64,000 bases of DNA from Rotaria sp. Silwood1 (GCA_905250075.1 CAJNOP010000014.1:264537-328536), one strand, 5' to 3'. Shown: positions 1-14,100, numbered from the stretch's first letter. Numbers and translations: made by a program. Notes: generated by a model not told the origin, from the sequence alone.

Positions 1-3000
1 GTAACATGGACAATTAATAATGCTGATATTGCAAATGTAAATAAAACACAAAAAAAGAAAAGAATGCATTATTTTTTTTTCTTAAATATTTATTATTTTA
101 TTTAAATAGGGAAGTCGATATAAATTAGTTTTTGATGGTCTTGTTCATTATCTTGATATACCAAGAACACGACAATATGATGCTGGAATAGTTTGTTGTA
201 CAGCGAAAAATGCTCTTGGTCAATCTGAAAGTGTTGCTATACTTACTTTAAGACCACGTCTAGATTATCGTTCTGGTCTATCGAAAACACCAGGTGGTAT
301 TGAGACTGGTTTGGATGATTCATTTGATGTTGATATTGAAGAACGATTAAGATTACGTTCACAACTTCGACAAAGAGAATCAGGTTTGTTAATAACATTA
401 TGGAATTGTTTCTTTATTTCTTAAATAGAATAGAACAATTTAAAGATTTCTTTTCAAAGATAGAATCAGTCGATGTAAGATTCGTATTGATCTTGTGATT
501 CCTATCCTTTCTTAGAGAGATGAGTGTAGTGCCTGGAGCCATAAATTTTCGGTGAGAAGATGGAGTTTCCGGTTAGAAAATTTTAAAAGGCGATAGGAAC
601 TTGGAAGCAGGAACTTGATGATCGGATTCTTGCTTCCGGTTTCCTGTCGAAACTAGTTGTACTTCATTTATTTGAGTTGCCAATGGTTGGAAAGAAAAGA
701 TTTCAAAACATAAGCATTGTTGACTATTCGAAGAAATCTCCTTAACTAGGACAATGTTAAGTGACTGAGCACTGATGAGCATTTCCTTACATATAGAAAT
801 TATATAGATGTAAGAGTTGTTATTTCTAGCTAATGCAAACATATGATAATACTGATATTGATATTCATTGGATCATTGAAGCACTCGTTTCATTATTTTG
901 CGTTTATATTTAAAACTGAACGTACTAAAAAGCAAATTAATCTTACAGAATTGGCGTTTCAATTTTCGAATAGATTCCAATATCGATGACGAGTATGTCA
1001 GTATGCTAGTGTTGACATTGACACTTGATATACTAAAAATAAAAACTAGACCTGTAGGAATATTCGTTTATATTTTATTATAGAGATCATAGAAAATCAA
1101 ACTATTTAAGTGAATATAATATTGATGATGTAGCACCTAACTGTTAGAGAATTTTGAATTGAATACTGAGACATTGATGATGGAATTCTTCCCACTGATA
1201 AACTTATATTTTTCTGAAGAAGAGGGATGCTAATAATAGAAATCCTTGTGGAACTTTTATCCGTACCATAGGACCTAACAATCAGCAAAAGTTGAGCGAG
1301 AATGGAAGTTTATTAGTTGGAAAAAATTCCCTTATGATATTCATGTATACGTTCTTCAGCAGTCATTTAAGAAGTTATCGAGGCAGATTTCCAGCCGTCA
1401 TAGACATCTCTGGTTGTTTTTCTTTTAAAAAAAGTTCTTTGATTAAAATAGAAGAACAAGAATACTCTGCTGAGAAACAGATGAATTATTGTTTTTTTTA
1501 TATCTTATAGTTGACGAACGATTACGTCGTCCGTCATCTGATAAACTATATCCATTACATTCAAAAGCTACCGATCGTATGGCATGGCGTCAAACTGTCG
1601 AAAAAGCTGGTGATGCACCAAACTTTACAAGATCATTATTACCATTAAAAGCGAAAGGTTCAATATTGATATTAATTGTTTTTGAAAAATAATAAAATGA
1701 AATTTTTTTTTAATTTTCTTCTAAATGTAGAGGGATCAAAAGTAGTTGTTAGTGTTGAATTTACTGGTGATCCAGCTCCCACAGTATCATGGTATCGTGA
1801 TGGATTTATGGTTGAAGATTCTGAAGATTTTAAAATTCATACAACAGCTACAAAGAGTATACTTACAATTAAACATGCTTTTATTATTGATTCAGGTTTA
1901 TATACCGTTAAATTATTTAATCCAATTGGTATTCGACAATGTCAAGCTGCTATACGTATTCTACCAAGTAAATTTTAACTTCGAATTTGTTTTGATTGAT
2001 ACATTTTTATTTAAAATATATTATTTTATTTCTAGTTATTGCTGAAGATCAAACACCAAGATTTCTTGATGTTCCACAAGATACTGAAATTCTTGCCGGT
2101 GATCCAGCTCGTTTTCAATGTCGTGCTGAAGGTGAACCATTTCCAACAGTTGCCTTCTATCGAGTAAAAATAAGATCTTTTTTTTTATTGCTTTTATGTT
2201 TTTTTTAATAAAAAAATATTCTAGGAAGATGAACCAGTTAATCTTAATGATAAACGTTTTCGTGTTATACAAGAAGGTGATGTATTTACGTTACTTCTAT
2301 TCGAAGCTTTACCAGCTGATAGTGGTCAATATGAAGCTGTTGCTGAAAATTCAGCTGGAAAAGCTAATACACGTTTTACATTAATTGTAACACCACGAGG
2401 ACCTGGTGGCAAAAAAGCATCAATCATTGATGATCCTAAATTAATTCATAAAGTACCTTATCTTGAAACACCATTAGAAGATTTACAAGTTAAAGAAGGA
2501 CAATCAGCGACATTTGAATGTATTATACCCGCTAGTTTTGGTATGAAAAAAAAAATTATAAACAAAAAAGTAATAATAATAATAATTTTCCTATTTAAAA
2601 GGATCGGATGTTAAATGGTACAAAGGAACATCAGAATGGCCAATCAAACCATCGAAATTCTTTAAACCAAAGTCTGACGGAACCAAACATCAGTTATTTA
2701 TTCTAGAAGCATATCCAGAAGATGCCGGTTAGATTTTTTTTATTTATTTATTTCTTTTTCGTCTGTACAAACAAATCATTTTTATTTTTAGGACTCTACA
2801 AATGTGTTGTTTCAAATCCAGTTGGGACAACAGCTACTACAGCTTCATTGAAAGTTATTCGTACGTTTTGTTTTATTTAATGGTTACTAAGTAGAATATT
2901 ATTTTTAAAATAGATTCAATGCAAGTACCAGAATTTGTTCGTGGTTTTAGTAATTTGACTACATATGAAGGTGAACAAGTACGTTTTGAAGTTGAAGTAC

Positions 3001-3278
3001 GTGGTGATCCACTTCCGACTATATCATGGTATCGTGATGGAGAACTTATACGAGATTCACCCGACTTTCAAGTAAATAGATTTTTCTTTTTAAATAAAAA
3101 ATAAAATTTTTTCTCTTTTTTATAATAATAGATCTTTACTGATGAAAACCGTAGTTTATTTTATATATCAGAAGTATTTATGGAAGATCAAGGTTTATTT
3201 ACATGTAAAGCTTCAAATTCAGCTGGTTCATCGGATTGTTCAGCTCGGCTTATCGTTGAACCACGACCACAACTTTAA
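1..3278 (+). CDS. Ig (I-set) repeat protein, titin/kettin-like, C-terminal part
   Basis: This is the 3' part of a large protein of tandem immunoglobulin domains; the 5' end lies outside the window. Exons read: 1-36, 110-383, 1511-1657, 1731-1967, 2036-2163, 2225-2540, 2602-2727, 2792-2860, 2914-3071 and 3132-3278 (stop TAA 3276-3278). All junctions are GT/AG and keep one frame. One partial and four complete I-set domains are visible, each with the Cys or Trp core and a DxGxY-type strand: DAGIVCCTAKN, DSGLYTVKLFN, DSGQYEAVAEN, DAGLYKCVVSN and DQGLFTCKASN. Hallmarks such as PTVSWYRDG and PTISWYRDG repeat. A charged linker (IEERLRLRSQLRQRES) follows the first domain. Such proteins (kettin/Sallimus, titin, twitchin) bind actin or myosin in sarcomeres; the muscle role is inferred from the family. 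One intron (384-1510) is about 15 times longer than the others. A canonical AATAAA overlaps the stop codon. Confidence 0.85.
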
Positions 3279-4508
3279 TAAAAATAAATAAATAAATAAA
3301 CTTATTGATTCATTGCCCTTTTTTCTCACTTCTTTTCTCCTTTTTTACACTTTTGTAATGCTTTGTTGTATCACGTAAAATTCTTTTTGTTTCATGTTTT
3401 TTTTTCTCTTTGTTTTTGCACGCATATAAAATTTGCCGCCGTCCCCTAAAACAATGCGCTTTTCTTAGAACAATATGACATATAGAAAAAAAATACAATA
3501 ATATGAAATTATTATTATAAAACAGAAATGAACTCAAGCTTTAAAAATAAATGGTTATCTGCATAATAACATAAAGTTATTTTTCTTTTAAATTGTCATT
3601 TTAAAAATATTCATCTATTTTCGACATCGATCTCAATACAAAACAAAATGCTGATCAATACAGCCATTTTAAGGGTAAAATGTAGAATTCACATATGTTC
3701 TGTAGCTTCATTATGCTAATAAAAAATACGTTAAGTAATAAACCACAATTGTTTTCTAAGGAAAATTGATTGTCAGGAAAACGACCTGCATTTCGAACAG
3801 ATGTCCTTTTTTTTTCACTGGCGCTATTGTTTTTTGTTTGTCTTATTGCAATTCACTCCTTGTTTTCCATTTTCATATTCAGCTTTTCTTAATGTTACAT
3901 TATTATTATTGTAGCTATTGATTTAGCCGGCAAATAAGGCTGGTGTACGCATCCATTATTGCTACAACAAGTCTCAATACTCTATTAAAAACCTCGATAA
4001 GCTCATAAACCTTGATATTGATTATTGTCCACTGTTATAAGTTTATCAATTTACGCTTGTAATATTGAACATATGATGCCTGTGGTCAATCAAAGCTTCA
4101 TCTTCCATCATGATTAATATCGTGGATATAAATGTTTGCCTGTGCAACGTCTAAAAATGTTTCGATGCCAATCAATTTAACAGTAAGGCCTTTAGAATGT
4201 TATAGGACAGTCTAAGTCTTGTGCTTAATGCCGTTCAAAACTCTAGGAAAGAAGTCAGATACCTTTTGTTCTTAATTATTATGTAAACGTACTCGATGAC
4301 TATTTCTCTCTCCTCCTCCCCTCATTGCTATACATGAAGCTGAAAAATTTGAACTTGAAACTTACACTCACTATATTCAACATATAATAGTCGAACAATA
4401 AAAGATATTAATTAATCGATAGTGGATGGTCACAGCTGTATACTTTGCTATCCCTTTATATATTCTAGTTATTGCTTCTCATAAGTATAGAAAGAAGCTT
4501 TCATAACG
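3279..4508. other. Intergenic, no gene seen
   Basis: AT-rich sequence between the Ig gene and the cystatin. It begins with an (AAAT)n tract that carries poly(A) signals for the upstream gene. I see no splice-bounded exon with the codon usage of the neighbours. The last 60 bases hold the cystatin core promoter. Confidence 0.6.
4454..4463 (+). promoter_or_regulatory. Putative TATA box of the cystatin gene
   Basis: CTTTATATAT lies 46-55 bases upstream of the cystatin ATG. This distance leaves room for a start site about 30 bases downstream and a very short 5' UTR. It is assigned by position and motif only. Confidence 0.4.
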
Positions 4509-4880
4509 ATGTTCGTTCGTTGGTTGATATTGACAATAACTATTGATACAATTTGCTTTCAGTGTGCTTATTTCGGTCAGCTAGTAGGTGGATTACAGAA
4601 ATCTTATAACAATGAATTAAAGACTGAACTGGTGAATTTAGCACGTCAACAATTAAATTCAAACACTCAATTAGCTTCTAAACCTATTCGAGTACTTGAA
4701 TTTTATTCACAAATAGTTGCCGGTACCAACTATTGGTTAATATTTATCGTTGGTGAAGAGCAAAAATGTAAACTCACAGCCTACAAACCATTACCTTACA
4801 CTCATAAACCAATTCAAGTAACGTTTTTTAAATGTGATAATATCACATCTATTAATCAAGTTACTAAAAATAATCATTAA
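4509..4880 (+). CDS. Secreted cystatin (cysteine protease inhibitor)
   Basis: Single-exon protein of 123 residues. The first ~19 residues (MFVRWLILTITIDTICFQC) look like a signal peptide. It carries the three wedge elements that plug papain-like active sites: an N-terminal Gly pair (residues 27-28, VGGLQ), the first hairpin QIVAG (68-72) and a second hairpin LP (95-96, in KPLPYTHKPIQV). Two Cys (87 and 109) could form one disulfide. The LP hairpin and following sequence resemble intracellular stefins, whereas the leader resembles secreted type-2 cystatins. Predicted role: inhibition of cathepsin-type proteases outside the cell or in the secretory route. An AATAAA at 4935-4940 is a likely poly(A) signal. 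It stands alone, with no functional link to its neighbours. Confidence 0.85.
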   Translation: MFVRWLILTITIDTICFQCAYFGQLVGGLQKSYNNELKTELVNLARQQLNSNTQLASKPIRVLEFYSQIVAGTNYWLIFIVGEEQKCKLTAYKPLPYTHKPIQVTFFKCDNITSINQVTKNNH

Positions 4881-7721
4881 ATCGATATTTCATAAAAACA
4901 TTATTTTTCTGATGTACACTATTTCAATGACGTGAATAAATATTGAATGTCATTTATTTTAAATATCTATTTGTTGCAAGTTTATTGATAAACTTTGAAT
5001 TCTATGGAGATATTGTAAATGGAGACATGCTCAAGTTTCATTAATTCATTACTTATAACAAAAGAATTATTATTCTAAATTTTTATAGTTTTAATTTTAC
5101 TACTAAAAAGTATACGTCGGTTCGTAATACAGAACAGCATGTTTCTTTTCTATCTCCAAAACAGAAAAATATCAAAAAATTTATCTTGAACATTTAATAT
5201 TGAATAATTAATTAGATACTTTTAGTATACATACATGTGTCCCAAAGAAAACGTACTATCATTCATTAGACAAAACCTGTAATTATTCGACGCACAGTAA
5301 ATACAAATTAGATCAAGAGAATGATAAGTATAAGAAGATTTACGATGTTGCTTAAATGTATTAGATGACCGAGTGGATTTTTGTTTTAAATGATTTATTG
5401 AAACCATTCAATTTATTAATTAATAGACATCCACACCTACACCAACACCCACACCCACATCCCTAAATATAGGTTCTTGTAGATCCATTGATGCAAGAAT
5501 TAATTATTATATTAAACTATTAAAAGTACTGAAAATAAATAACACATTGACTAGTATAATTTTCATACTTGGCTTTATTAAAACTAACAATAGTTGATGT
5601 GCTCATTAATCTATTACATTGTTTGACATCATTGATAGGAATGGATTTTCTATCGACTTTGACTATGGTTGCTGAAATATTTAATTAACAGTCAAATATT
5701 CAAACAAAATCAACAGATAGGACGTGTCCTTATGTTCACATTAAAAGGATCAGACACTATGTGTAAAAGCTGCTTGGGATTCATTGTTTTTTCTTTTAGT
5801 TTGTGCTATCTTAATGATATTCTTTATGTCTTTTTGAGGTTATTTTTCGATGGCCATTGAACAGGAAAAAATTAAAACTTTCATTCATAAAATACAGAAG
5901 TCTGTTATATAAGTTTTGTCTTATGGAACCTTCTGTAACTTAGACTAAATTAGTTATATAAAGTTACGAGTTTCAATTTTTTTTTAAAGAAAATAATGGT
6001 GAAAATGAGCTAAGTTTTATTCTTGAAAGATATTTAGGAGACAATTTTCAGATGAGAATGTGTCAAGAATGAACACAATGTGAAGTTATTTTTTTTCGAT
6101 TAAACTATTTTTGGAAATTCGAAAAAATTTTACAACAAATGAGCTCAGTACAGACACATTCTGTTTTCAGTTATTTTTTTTTCATCAATTGATATGAGTT
6201 GAAAATGAATCTTTAGGGCTATTTTGATAAATGCCTAAGAAGCAGAATACAAAACGAATCAATTTACACTAGTGAAATTTGTTTTTTAAAATTTATTTGA
6301 ACAGGAAAGAATTATCTGAATACATAAAAGAAATCGAAATGAAATAAGTTTTTCAATCACTAGTTTAGAACATTCAAGATTAAAAAATTTATAGTAGATT
6401 ATGATGAGTATTGTAAATCATTTTGGTGAAATAATAATAATAAGCCATTCTAGATGAAGGTTGGTCTAGGCTTACACGTGACGGTGAGAATAAGAATGAA
6501 AAATCCTTGTTCACACCTACATCTACAACCAAATCCTACCTAGCAATATGAGGGTTGATCATATAATAGAAACCATTAAAGTATCGAGCAGTTTATTTCT
6601 CTTCAAAAAAATTCAATTCTATTTTCAAAACATTCACTAATAGAAGTGCGAGAAAGTTGTTCTTTATTGTCACTGTGTAGGAAAGCAGTGAATCACTTTC
6701 GATTTTTTCATTTCACGACAAACTTATTCTTGTGAAAAGTCAACAGACATAGGTAAGCATTCAAAATGCGACACAATATATTAAAGTAAGAAGGGTGAAT
6801 GCGTACGAAAAATCGCATCATAAGCTTTGTAAAATGTATATCCTTTTCATTTCTGAATATTTCAAAAAATTTTCCTGACAAATCTGATAGAGTAAGCGTT
6901 CCTCTATCGATCTGTGAAATTTGCTTTTTTGAAGTATCCTCATGACTAGCTGCCATGTAGAATATTCTAAGTGTTGCCTTCGAATTACGCAATCGTCTTA
7001 TTTTGAGAGAATGAGTAATTTCAGCTAAAACGGTGGGAACTACTAAAACAAAATTTTGTAGGCTTTTTCACCAATCGATAGCTCAAAGTCTTGACTACCA
7101 TGCTAAAGCAAGTAGAATATATATACTCGAAATCTCAAGTTTAGGTAGATGTCACGGAAAAGCTTTGAAATAGAGTCCGTTATACATCTATTCCATGTTG
7201 AGTGAATGCATAATTCCATCCGAATTTGCTCAGATCAATAGAACTGATCTTGTATGAAATCATCAAAATATTTCGATATTATTCCGATGCAGAAAATGTC
7301 CAATATATCAAGCTTGACATCCAGAAAGTTGAAAAATGAAAAAAGATCAATTTAAATTAATTTTTGAATTTCAGATTTCAAGAAAATTCAAATCACTTGT
7401 GTTGTCCATTGTATTAATTTGAGTCACTCACATCATAATAATTTTTTCTTTGATCAAGTAATCAAATTCTCGAAAATCAAGTCATTTAAATTAAGTTTTA
7501 TTTGATTTTCAATTTTTGTGAACGCATTTCTTGCATTCTCTCACGTACTGTGACGACGCATCTTCTTACGATTTATTCTTGCAATAGATCACCTTCGTTA
7601 AAGTGACATTCTTTTTTTTGATTAAATAATTGAGAATAACTACTATGCATGTGCATATCATTGAAATATCGATCAGATTGATACGATAGGTTTATCTTGT
7701 TGTTTCTAGATTCTTAGTTTA
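4881..7721. other. Intergenic, no gene seen
   Basis: About 2.8 kb of AT-rich DNA. It contains a short CA-rich degenerate microsatellite (about 5428-5462, CCACACC/CCAACA units) and a weaker similar tract near 6511. The short open frames here have no recognisable motif or splice structure. Confidence 0.55.
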
Positions 7722-9141
7722 TTGAATCAAAAGTACCTCTTCATTTTCATGACTGAAGACATAACTCTAGTAGCAGATTTTCAAGATCCTGATCATGATC
7801 CTCGTATTGTACCAGGTAATACTCTAACTTATTTAAGAACAATCCAAAGTTTTTATAAAGAAATATTGGACTATTCTGACAAATATAATCAAAGTAATGC
7901 ACAACTATCAATTCGTCAAGTATTAAACAAATATGGTGAAACTTATTATACATTAGCTGGGTTATATGATAGCGAACATCATCTCAATTATAATGAAGTA
8001 TCGATTAAAATATACACATTTCAGTCATGTATATACATTCAGTTAAATAATGCTTTAAGAAATGATGAAAAAGAAGTATTATTATTATTTGCGCCATATA
8101 TATGTATAGCTTATTAGGAGGTTTACAAGAATCTAAAAGACATTATCATGGTGTCATGTACCGTGGCATGGGTTTAGGATCTGTAGCATCATCGGCATAT
8201 AAAAAAGGGTTATTATTTTATTGGTCAGGTTTTACATCTTGCACTAAAGAGTTAAAAATATCAACTAAATGGAGTAGATGTACTGCTGTCTCTGTTATTA
8301 ATATACCACAAAGATTTTCTCATGCATGCTTCAACATAGATGACATATCTAAGTTCCCATCAGAAAAAGAAGTACTATTGCAACCATATACATGTTTTCG
8401 TGTTCTAAATGACCCTACTCAATTTAACGACAGTGGAAAGGATCTAACTAAAATAGAACTAGTGATTGAAGATACTGCATGTAATTTATCTGGTGTGTGG
8501 ACATGTGATGACAACGGGCTTAATGTAAAAGATGCTGGTACATATTGTATAAGTCACTACAGACAAAAAAGTATTCTGGTTTGGACGACAAAGCAAAGTA
8601 CGATGGAATTTTGCCAATGTCGGTTATGGTACAATAAATAATGATTATGAATTGACAATACAATGGGGTGATCTTCCACTTGTACATGATAAATAGTCTG
8701 GCGTATTAAAGCAAAAACTGTCATCAGATTATCAAAGTGTGATAAAAACATATGACAGTAATAAAATATTTTGGGGTACAGAATTTCGTCGAATATCAAA
8801 CGAATATTTAGATACATTTGAAATTGATAAAAATATGAAATAGAAAACGGCAGATGATATGAGTGGTTGTTGGGAAGGTGATGATGGATCGTGTTATATT
8901 ATTGGTACTTGTCAAACTCAAAAATATTGGTTAGCAATTGATAAAAATAATAGATGGGCACATGTTCGTGTTGGTACATACAATAATAATATTATTAGCA
9001 TGAGTTGGGGTGATTTAATTATTGGTTAAGATAGAATTCATGGTGCAATAGAATGCAGAATTATATCAAGTAATAAAATTTTGATCGTAAAATGTATTCA
9101 TGGTCAATTTTTAACAAAAGAATTAACGAAAAAAAGTTAAT
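7722..9141 (+). pseudogene. Decayed R-S-E ADP-ribosyltransferase copy with C-terminal repeat domains
   Basis: The conceptual product resembles an arginine-type mono-ADP-ribosyltransferase of the R-S-E class: an Arg site in VMYRGMG, an STS-like strand (YWSGFTSCT) and the ExE turn (SEKEVLLQP). These enzymes move ADP-ribose from NAD+ to a protein Arg. After it come two diverged copies of a Trp-rich beta module; one has GVWTCDDNG and the other GCWEGDDGS and VRVGTYNNN. The open reading is interrupted several times, so I treat it as a fossil. Similar ART proteins with such C-terminal modules are, from memory, frequent in bdelloid rotifers. No intron was needed to explain the coding stretches. It sits alone, at the edge of a long gene-poor region. 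Confidence 0.7.
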
Positions 9142-10924
9142 CACCATAATTTATTTCGCATTATTTTTACTATAATATTCTACAAATCCTCGGACACATG
9201 TATCAATTATTGCAGTAAACTGCAGAATAAAGTCCATCGTTTCATATCTATATGTCTTCTAGAATAACTGAAGTTGTGTAGTAGATTCAACACTATGTTA
9301 ATATCTTTTTAGTTAACTTGTCATGCTTTGGTTTCCATTTGAAGCTTTTCTAAGGCATTCGAATAGCTGTGCGTGTGTGACGTGATTTCAACAACAAATA
9401 AATGGAAGGCTCTTCCAAGCAAAAAGCGTTGCCGTGACCCATCCTCTTGTAATTACTTCAATGAAGAAGGAGGCATAGATTTAACCATTAGTACATAATA
9501 AAAAAAAGAGTGTTCCTCGATGGATTAGCGTGAGGTAGCAAAAATTAGAATTCACTGTCGTATTATCTGCCTAAAAAGAATAAGTAACGCTTGTTGTTGA
9601 GATTCGCTTGGTCCTCGACTGAATGACCAAATCTCTCTGTGCAATATACCATTTTAGAAGACCGATTGATATTAATATTAAATGCATGTTTTCGGGAAAC
9701 TTAGGGTGTAGAGATTGGTATAGATGTAACTATGAGCGTCAGCATGCGTCTCAGTTCCATTGTCGGTCAAAATGTCCGTTTGCGTGCTGTCCAGTGCTTC
9801 TATTCATCTATTGAACCAACCAGACTCACGCATCCACTTTGAACTAACTCACAACATTATACGCCGCATTTCATAGTTGTAACAAAATCGGTTTAGTCTA
9901 TTTGATCGGCTCATATTTTAACGACATATCTAGGAAATTGAGGATGGGAGGGTATTGTCCATGGTTCTTGAAAACTCTCTGTTCCAGTTTAAATTTTTTT
10001 CTTCAGTATAAATCAAATGTCTCAATTATCTAGTTTCTAGTAAGTGACACAAAAAAATATCTGTTCTTCTATTAAATATAATAAAATTAACAAAAGAAAG
10101 AAAAAAAGGGAAATCAGCTTAAAAAAAGAATTATTTCAACAGTATTCGATTGTTCTTATGCTGTATTGCGAAAGCATCAATAATATTTTCATAATCAACC
10201 ACAATCTCTCTCTCGATGGTTAATAATGACAAAGATATCAATCTCATATTGGACATACTATTATGTGTAGTCGTCTTGATAATTTTCTTGTTTTGGTGAA
10301 AGTAATAAATACTTCTTTTGAACTCTCATAGAGTTTGTATCACAACAAGATACATTTACATAACACGTGAAACATTTAACTTTCCAAAAACCTTTTGCTT
10401 GTGTAATGATCCTTTTATTTCAGCATCGCGGCGTGAGAGTTCTTAACGTCTCCTTTCCTTTCCACACAGTGGTCAGCCAGGTAAGAAGATCGATTTTCGA
10501 GATTTAAGTCTATATCATAGCTAATATTGAAGAACAATAAGCATTGGTCAGTAATGCAGTTATTTTCCCGAATTTTCACAAAACTTTAATTCAAGTTTCA
10601 ACGTGTTATTTAATAGAGCATGTCATCATCTATGTTTAGTAAATGCGCAAAGATGCGCGTTTAAATTCTTATTCATATATAGTATCTCAAATGTAACATT
10701 CTATCAAAATTCAATTGCAATTTTTATACAGTTTTCATTAAAATTTTAGTTCATCAAGTTTTGAATAGATAAATAAACAGCAAAAGTACGCCAACTTCAG
10801 ATTTCAAATTGGCTATTTCATTTTAACATCGGTTCTTTAACTCTGTTAGAAATTAAATATATGGAAAAAAAACCATGCCTAGTTTCTCTTGTAAGAAGTA
10901 CATCCATAAACAAAAATTTCTCTC

Positions 10925-11100
10925 CTAATTATCTTTTTATGATGTCAAACTTTGTATTCCATTTATTACTGAGTAGAGATATGAAATGTAAGATTTATTT
11001 CATCTTGACTTACCAATCACACTAATAAAACTCTCATGTCATATCTTTACTCAGTAATAAATTTGATGCAAAGTATAGCAGCATAAAAAGTAAAGGGAAA
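10925..11100. repeat. Imperfect inverted repeat (foldback/MITE relic)
   Basis: The left arm holds TTATTACTGAGTAGAGATAT (from about 10959). Its near reverse complement, ATATCTTTACTCAGTAATAA, begins at about 11041. Similarity continues outward through the CAAACTTTG/CAAAGTATA and CTTTTTATG/CATAAAAAG blocks, giving arms of about 60 bases around a ~45-base loop. It looks like an aged short inverted-repeat element. Confidence 0.55.
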
Positions 11101-14100
11101 AAAGACCTTTGTTCAAGGTATAAAATCACTTGTTTCATACTTTCATAGTTTTCTCGTTCGTAAAAATACACTTGGTTGCATGATCTTTCTAAAATTCGTC
11201 TGAGACAGATAATGGTAGTGAAAGTGAATAATTTTTATAGTGAGAGTTAACAAAGATTGCAATACATGCAATGAATATCGATAAATTTAGGTTTTACATA
11301 GAACTTTAGAAAATATGAAATATTCGAAAACTCATTTTAATACGTTTCAAGATATATGACAGAATGATTTCAAACTTCGCATAACATTTATAAAAAAATT
11401 TCTACAACATATCAAGAAGACATCGTTAAAACTTGCAAGATACCATAAACTAATCCGAAGTATTTCTGTCATTTCGTTCTTTCGCGACAAACTTCATAGC
11501 ATCAGCGAGTTCATTTACATAGTACAGTTAGACTGGCGTCAAATCTGAACATTTGAATTTGATGAATTCCCTTCAATATTTGTTGACTCAAATTTGAGCA
11601 CTTTTTTGCATCTTCATCTGTACATTTTCTAAATATTAACTGATGTATAAATAAAAAATATAACAAAGAAAATGTGTTTTCTATGAAAATCCTAGTTCTT
11701 CTGAGTTGTATGCATCGTCCGCTTACTAATTTATTTATAATCTGGTACTAAGAAGCTTTTTCCAAGTAACAAACTACTAAAACACCTATTTTTTCTAAAA
11801 ATGTTTGGTGCATATATGTATCTCTGTGCTCCCGTACAATCAAACAGTGAACTTTTCCTTAAAAATCTTATGACTTTATATTTAGATAAATATCAAATCA
11901 AGACTATAAAATGAAGTCTAATTTGTACCCTTATGTTTTTTTCTGCAAGGATTCAAAAATTGGAAACAAATTATTGATGATAACCTGCTCTAGACTTTTG
12001 AAGAGTAATTAGTCCATGTCAGATCTATACAATATAAAGTTAATAATTGTGTCAAGTGTATGGAAAAAATTGCCCTCTCATTCTTGGTAAACAACATTGT
12101 AATGAGACAACTTCTTTTTATTGTGCTAATTCGTAGTTTTCGACGATCAAAAAACTTCATTTTTCACAAGTCTTTCAAGTAAGAGAAGTTAGGTATGTAC
12201 AGATAATCATTACGAAATATCAGCTATATATAATCAACATATTAAGTTATAAATTGCAATCATTAAAAAAATTGCTATTAGTCTCCATTTTTCTCCCACT
12301 GTACTCTCGTAAAGAGCCGTAACCAACGCTTGTTTCTGTATACACCACAAACTCTGAAAAAAATGGCACCCTTGGTCGAAGCCACCGCAACAGTGGGAAC
12401 TTGCCGTATCCGATGGTATAATAGTATTCAGTTTTGCTTTTTTGTGATTATTAGACAACATGTGAAATATATTTTTAATACTTTTTCTGACAACGCCAAT
12501 CCGTTTTTTGTTAACTCAGATTAAACGTTCACGCTTCTCAATGACTGTTCAAGGTGACAAAGAAGTTATACAATTGAACGAACAGTGACCGATTAGTATA
12601 AATTATTGATTTTATTTTTTTTTCTCCTTCTCTTAAATTAATGATTGAACAAATAAATGTTATAATAAGTTAAAGTTAAGTATATTAAAACTATTAATGT
12701 GCAGCTAATTTACGAGAAAGTCATTAGCCTATGTCGTCGTGCAGTTTATAAAAAAATAATTAATCATCAACGTAGACATGATACCAAAGCTTTATCATTT
12801 ATCATGAAAAAGATCTAGTAGACCTCCTCTTCCAAAAACGCATAACTTTTGTAGTTAACATATATTAATATTCAGTGCATAAAATAGAGATTTACATTAT
12901 TTTTCCATTGTTTGACTAGAATATTGATATGCCTAATCACCTTCGTTTCTTTTTTCTCTTACAGACATATTTTGCAAGATGCACCGTGTATATGCATCAG
13001 GTAGTCGATATTTTATTGTCATTTTATTACATTACTATTCATCTCGATCAAGGTTGTAAAATAATTCTTTTACGTTTTAAGAAAACTGCTTATCTATTTA
13101 ACTTTTTCGAATTTCACATAGCCCTTTAATAGACGTCTGCAGCTTAATTTTTCTAAATATTTTCTTCAGATATGTAATCAAGTGTTGTGATTGATCGCCA
13201 TAATTCCATACTTCAAGGATTAAATTGTATAATTTTGTTCTTTAGATTTGATCCAACAGCTAATCCAAATGTAAGTATGAATTAATGCAATTATTTATAA
13301 ACAAGTTATAAATATTGAACTTATGAGGTGAGAAAAGGATTAGGTGGGTATTGGTAACCAATGGTTTGTTGCCAGTCCGACCGATACTCGAAGAAAAGGG
13401 CGATAATGAGGGGAGGGGGGCCAACGTTCTCCAACTGTCGGAAATTATCGGATTATGTAGGGATTCCTATAGAATTCGACACCGGGATTCTTCATTTTAA
13501 GATTATAAGAAACTTGATGTGCAACGAAGTCGAAACTTTTTAAGTTTTCTTATAGACCTAAAACATCTTCAAAACGACTTATTAAAGATCTGAGATACTT
13601 TTTCAAGACTTCGTAGATTTCCTATAAGACCCTCGTTGGTTCCGTAGGGGACCTTTTTTCTAGTGAAGTCTATTATCAATTTACCATTTAGAAAAAAAAC
13701 TTTAACCAAGTAAAGAAATCCAGAAATACTTCTACTTTGGTTATTTAGTAAGTGAATAGGCGACATTGATTCGAAAAGCGGAATTCAAATTCCATTACTA
13801 TACTTCGAACTTCGCAATAAAAGTTTTGACTTTTTAGCTACACTGTTGCCGATCAAATTTTGAAAAACTTGACTTATTGTTAAACGTGAATTACACTTCC
13901 ACTATCCTTATACAGCCTGTACTACCAATCAGAGACCGAAAATGAACCGAACTCGAACCAGTAAAAGAGAATCAAGCCATCCATCGAAATTATTTATTAA
14001 AAAATGTATTGACAACTGTTTATAGAGTTCTCTTAGTAATGAATATCAGAATGGCTACTATATCAATGTTTTTTATCATTTTCGGCTTATTTTCCTTGAG

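Noticed and set aside
5428-5462. CCACACC-type repeat, considered as telomere-like or CRISPR-like
   Set aside because: Units are irregular and short; it is a degenerate microsatellite.
9623-9814. Small Cys-containing frame that might be a secreted peptide
   Set aside because: There is no signal peptide, the start is mid-sequence and nothing supports transcription.
12300-12420. GC-richer patch with open frames on both strands
   Set aside because: I could not match either translation to a family; it may be the relic of a repeat but there is no positive evidence.
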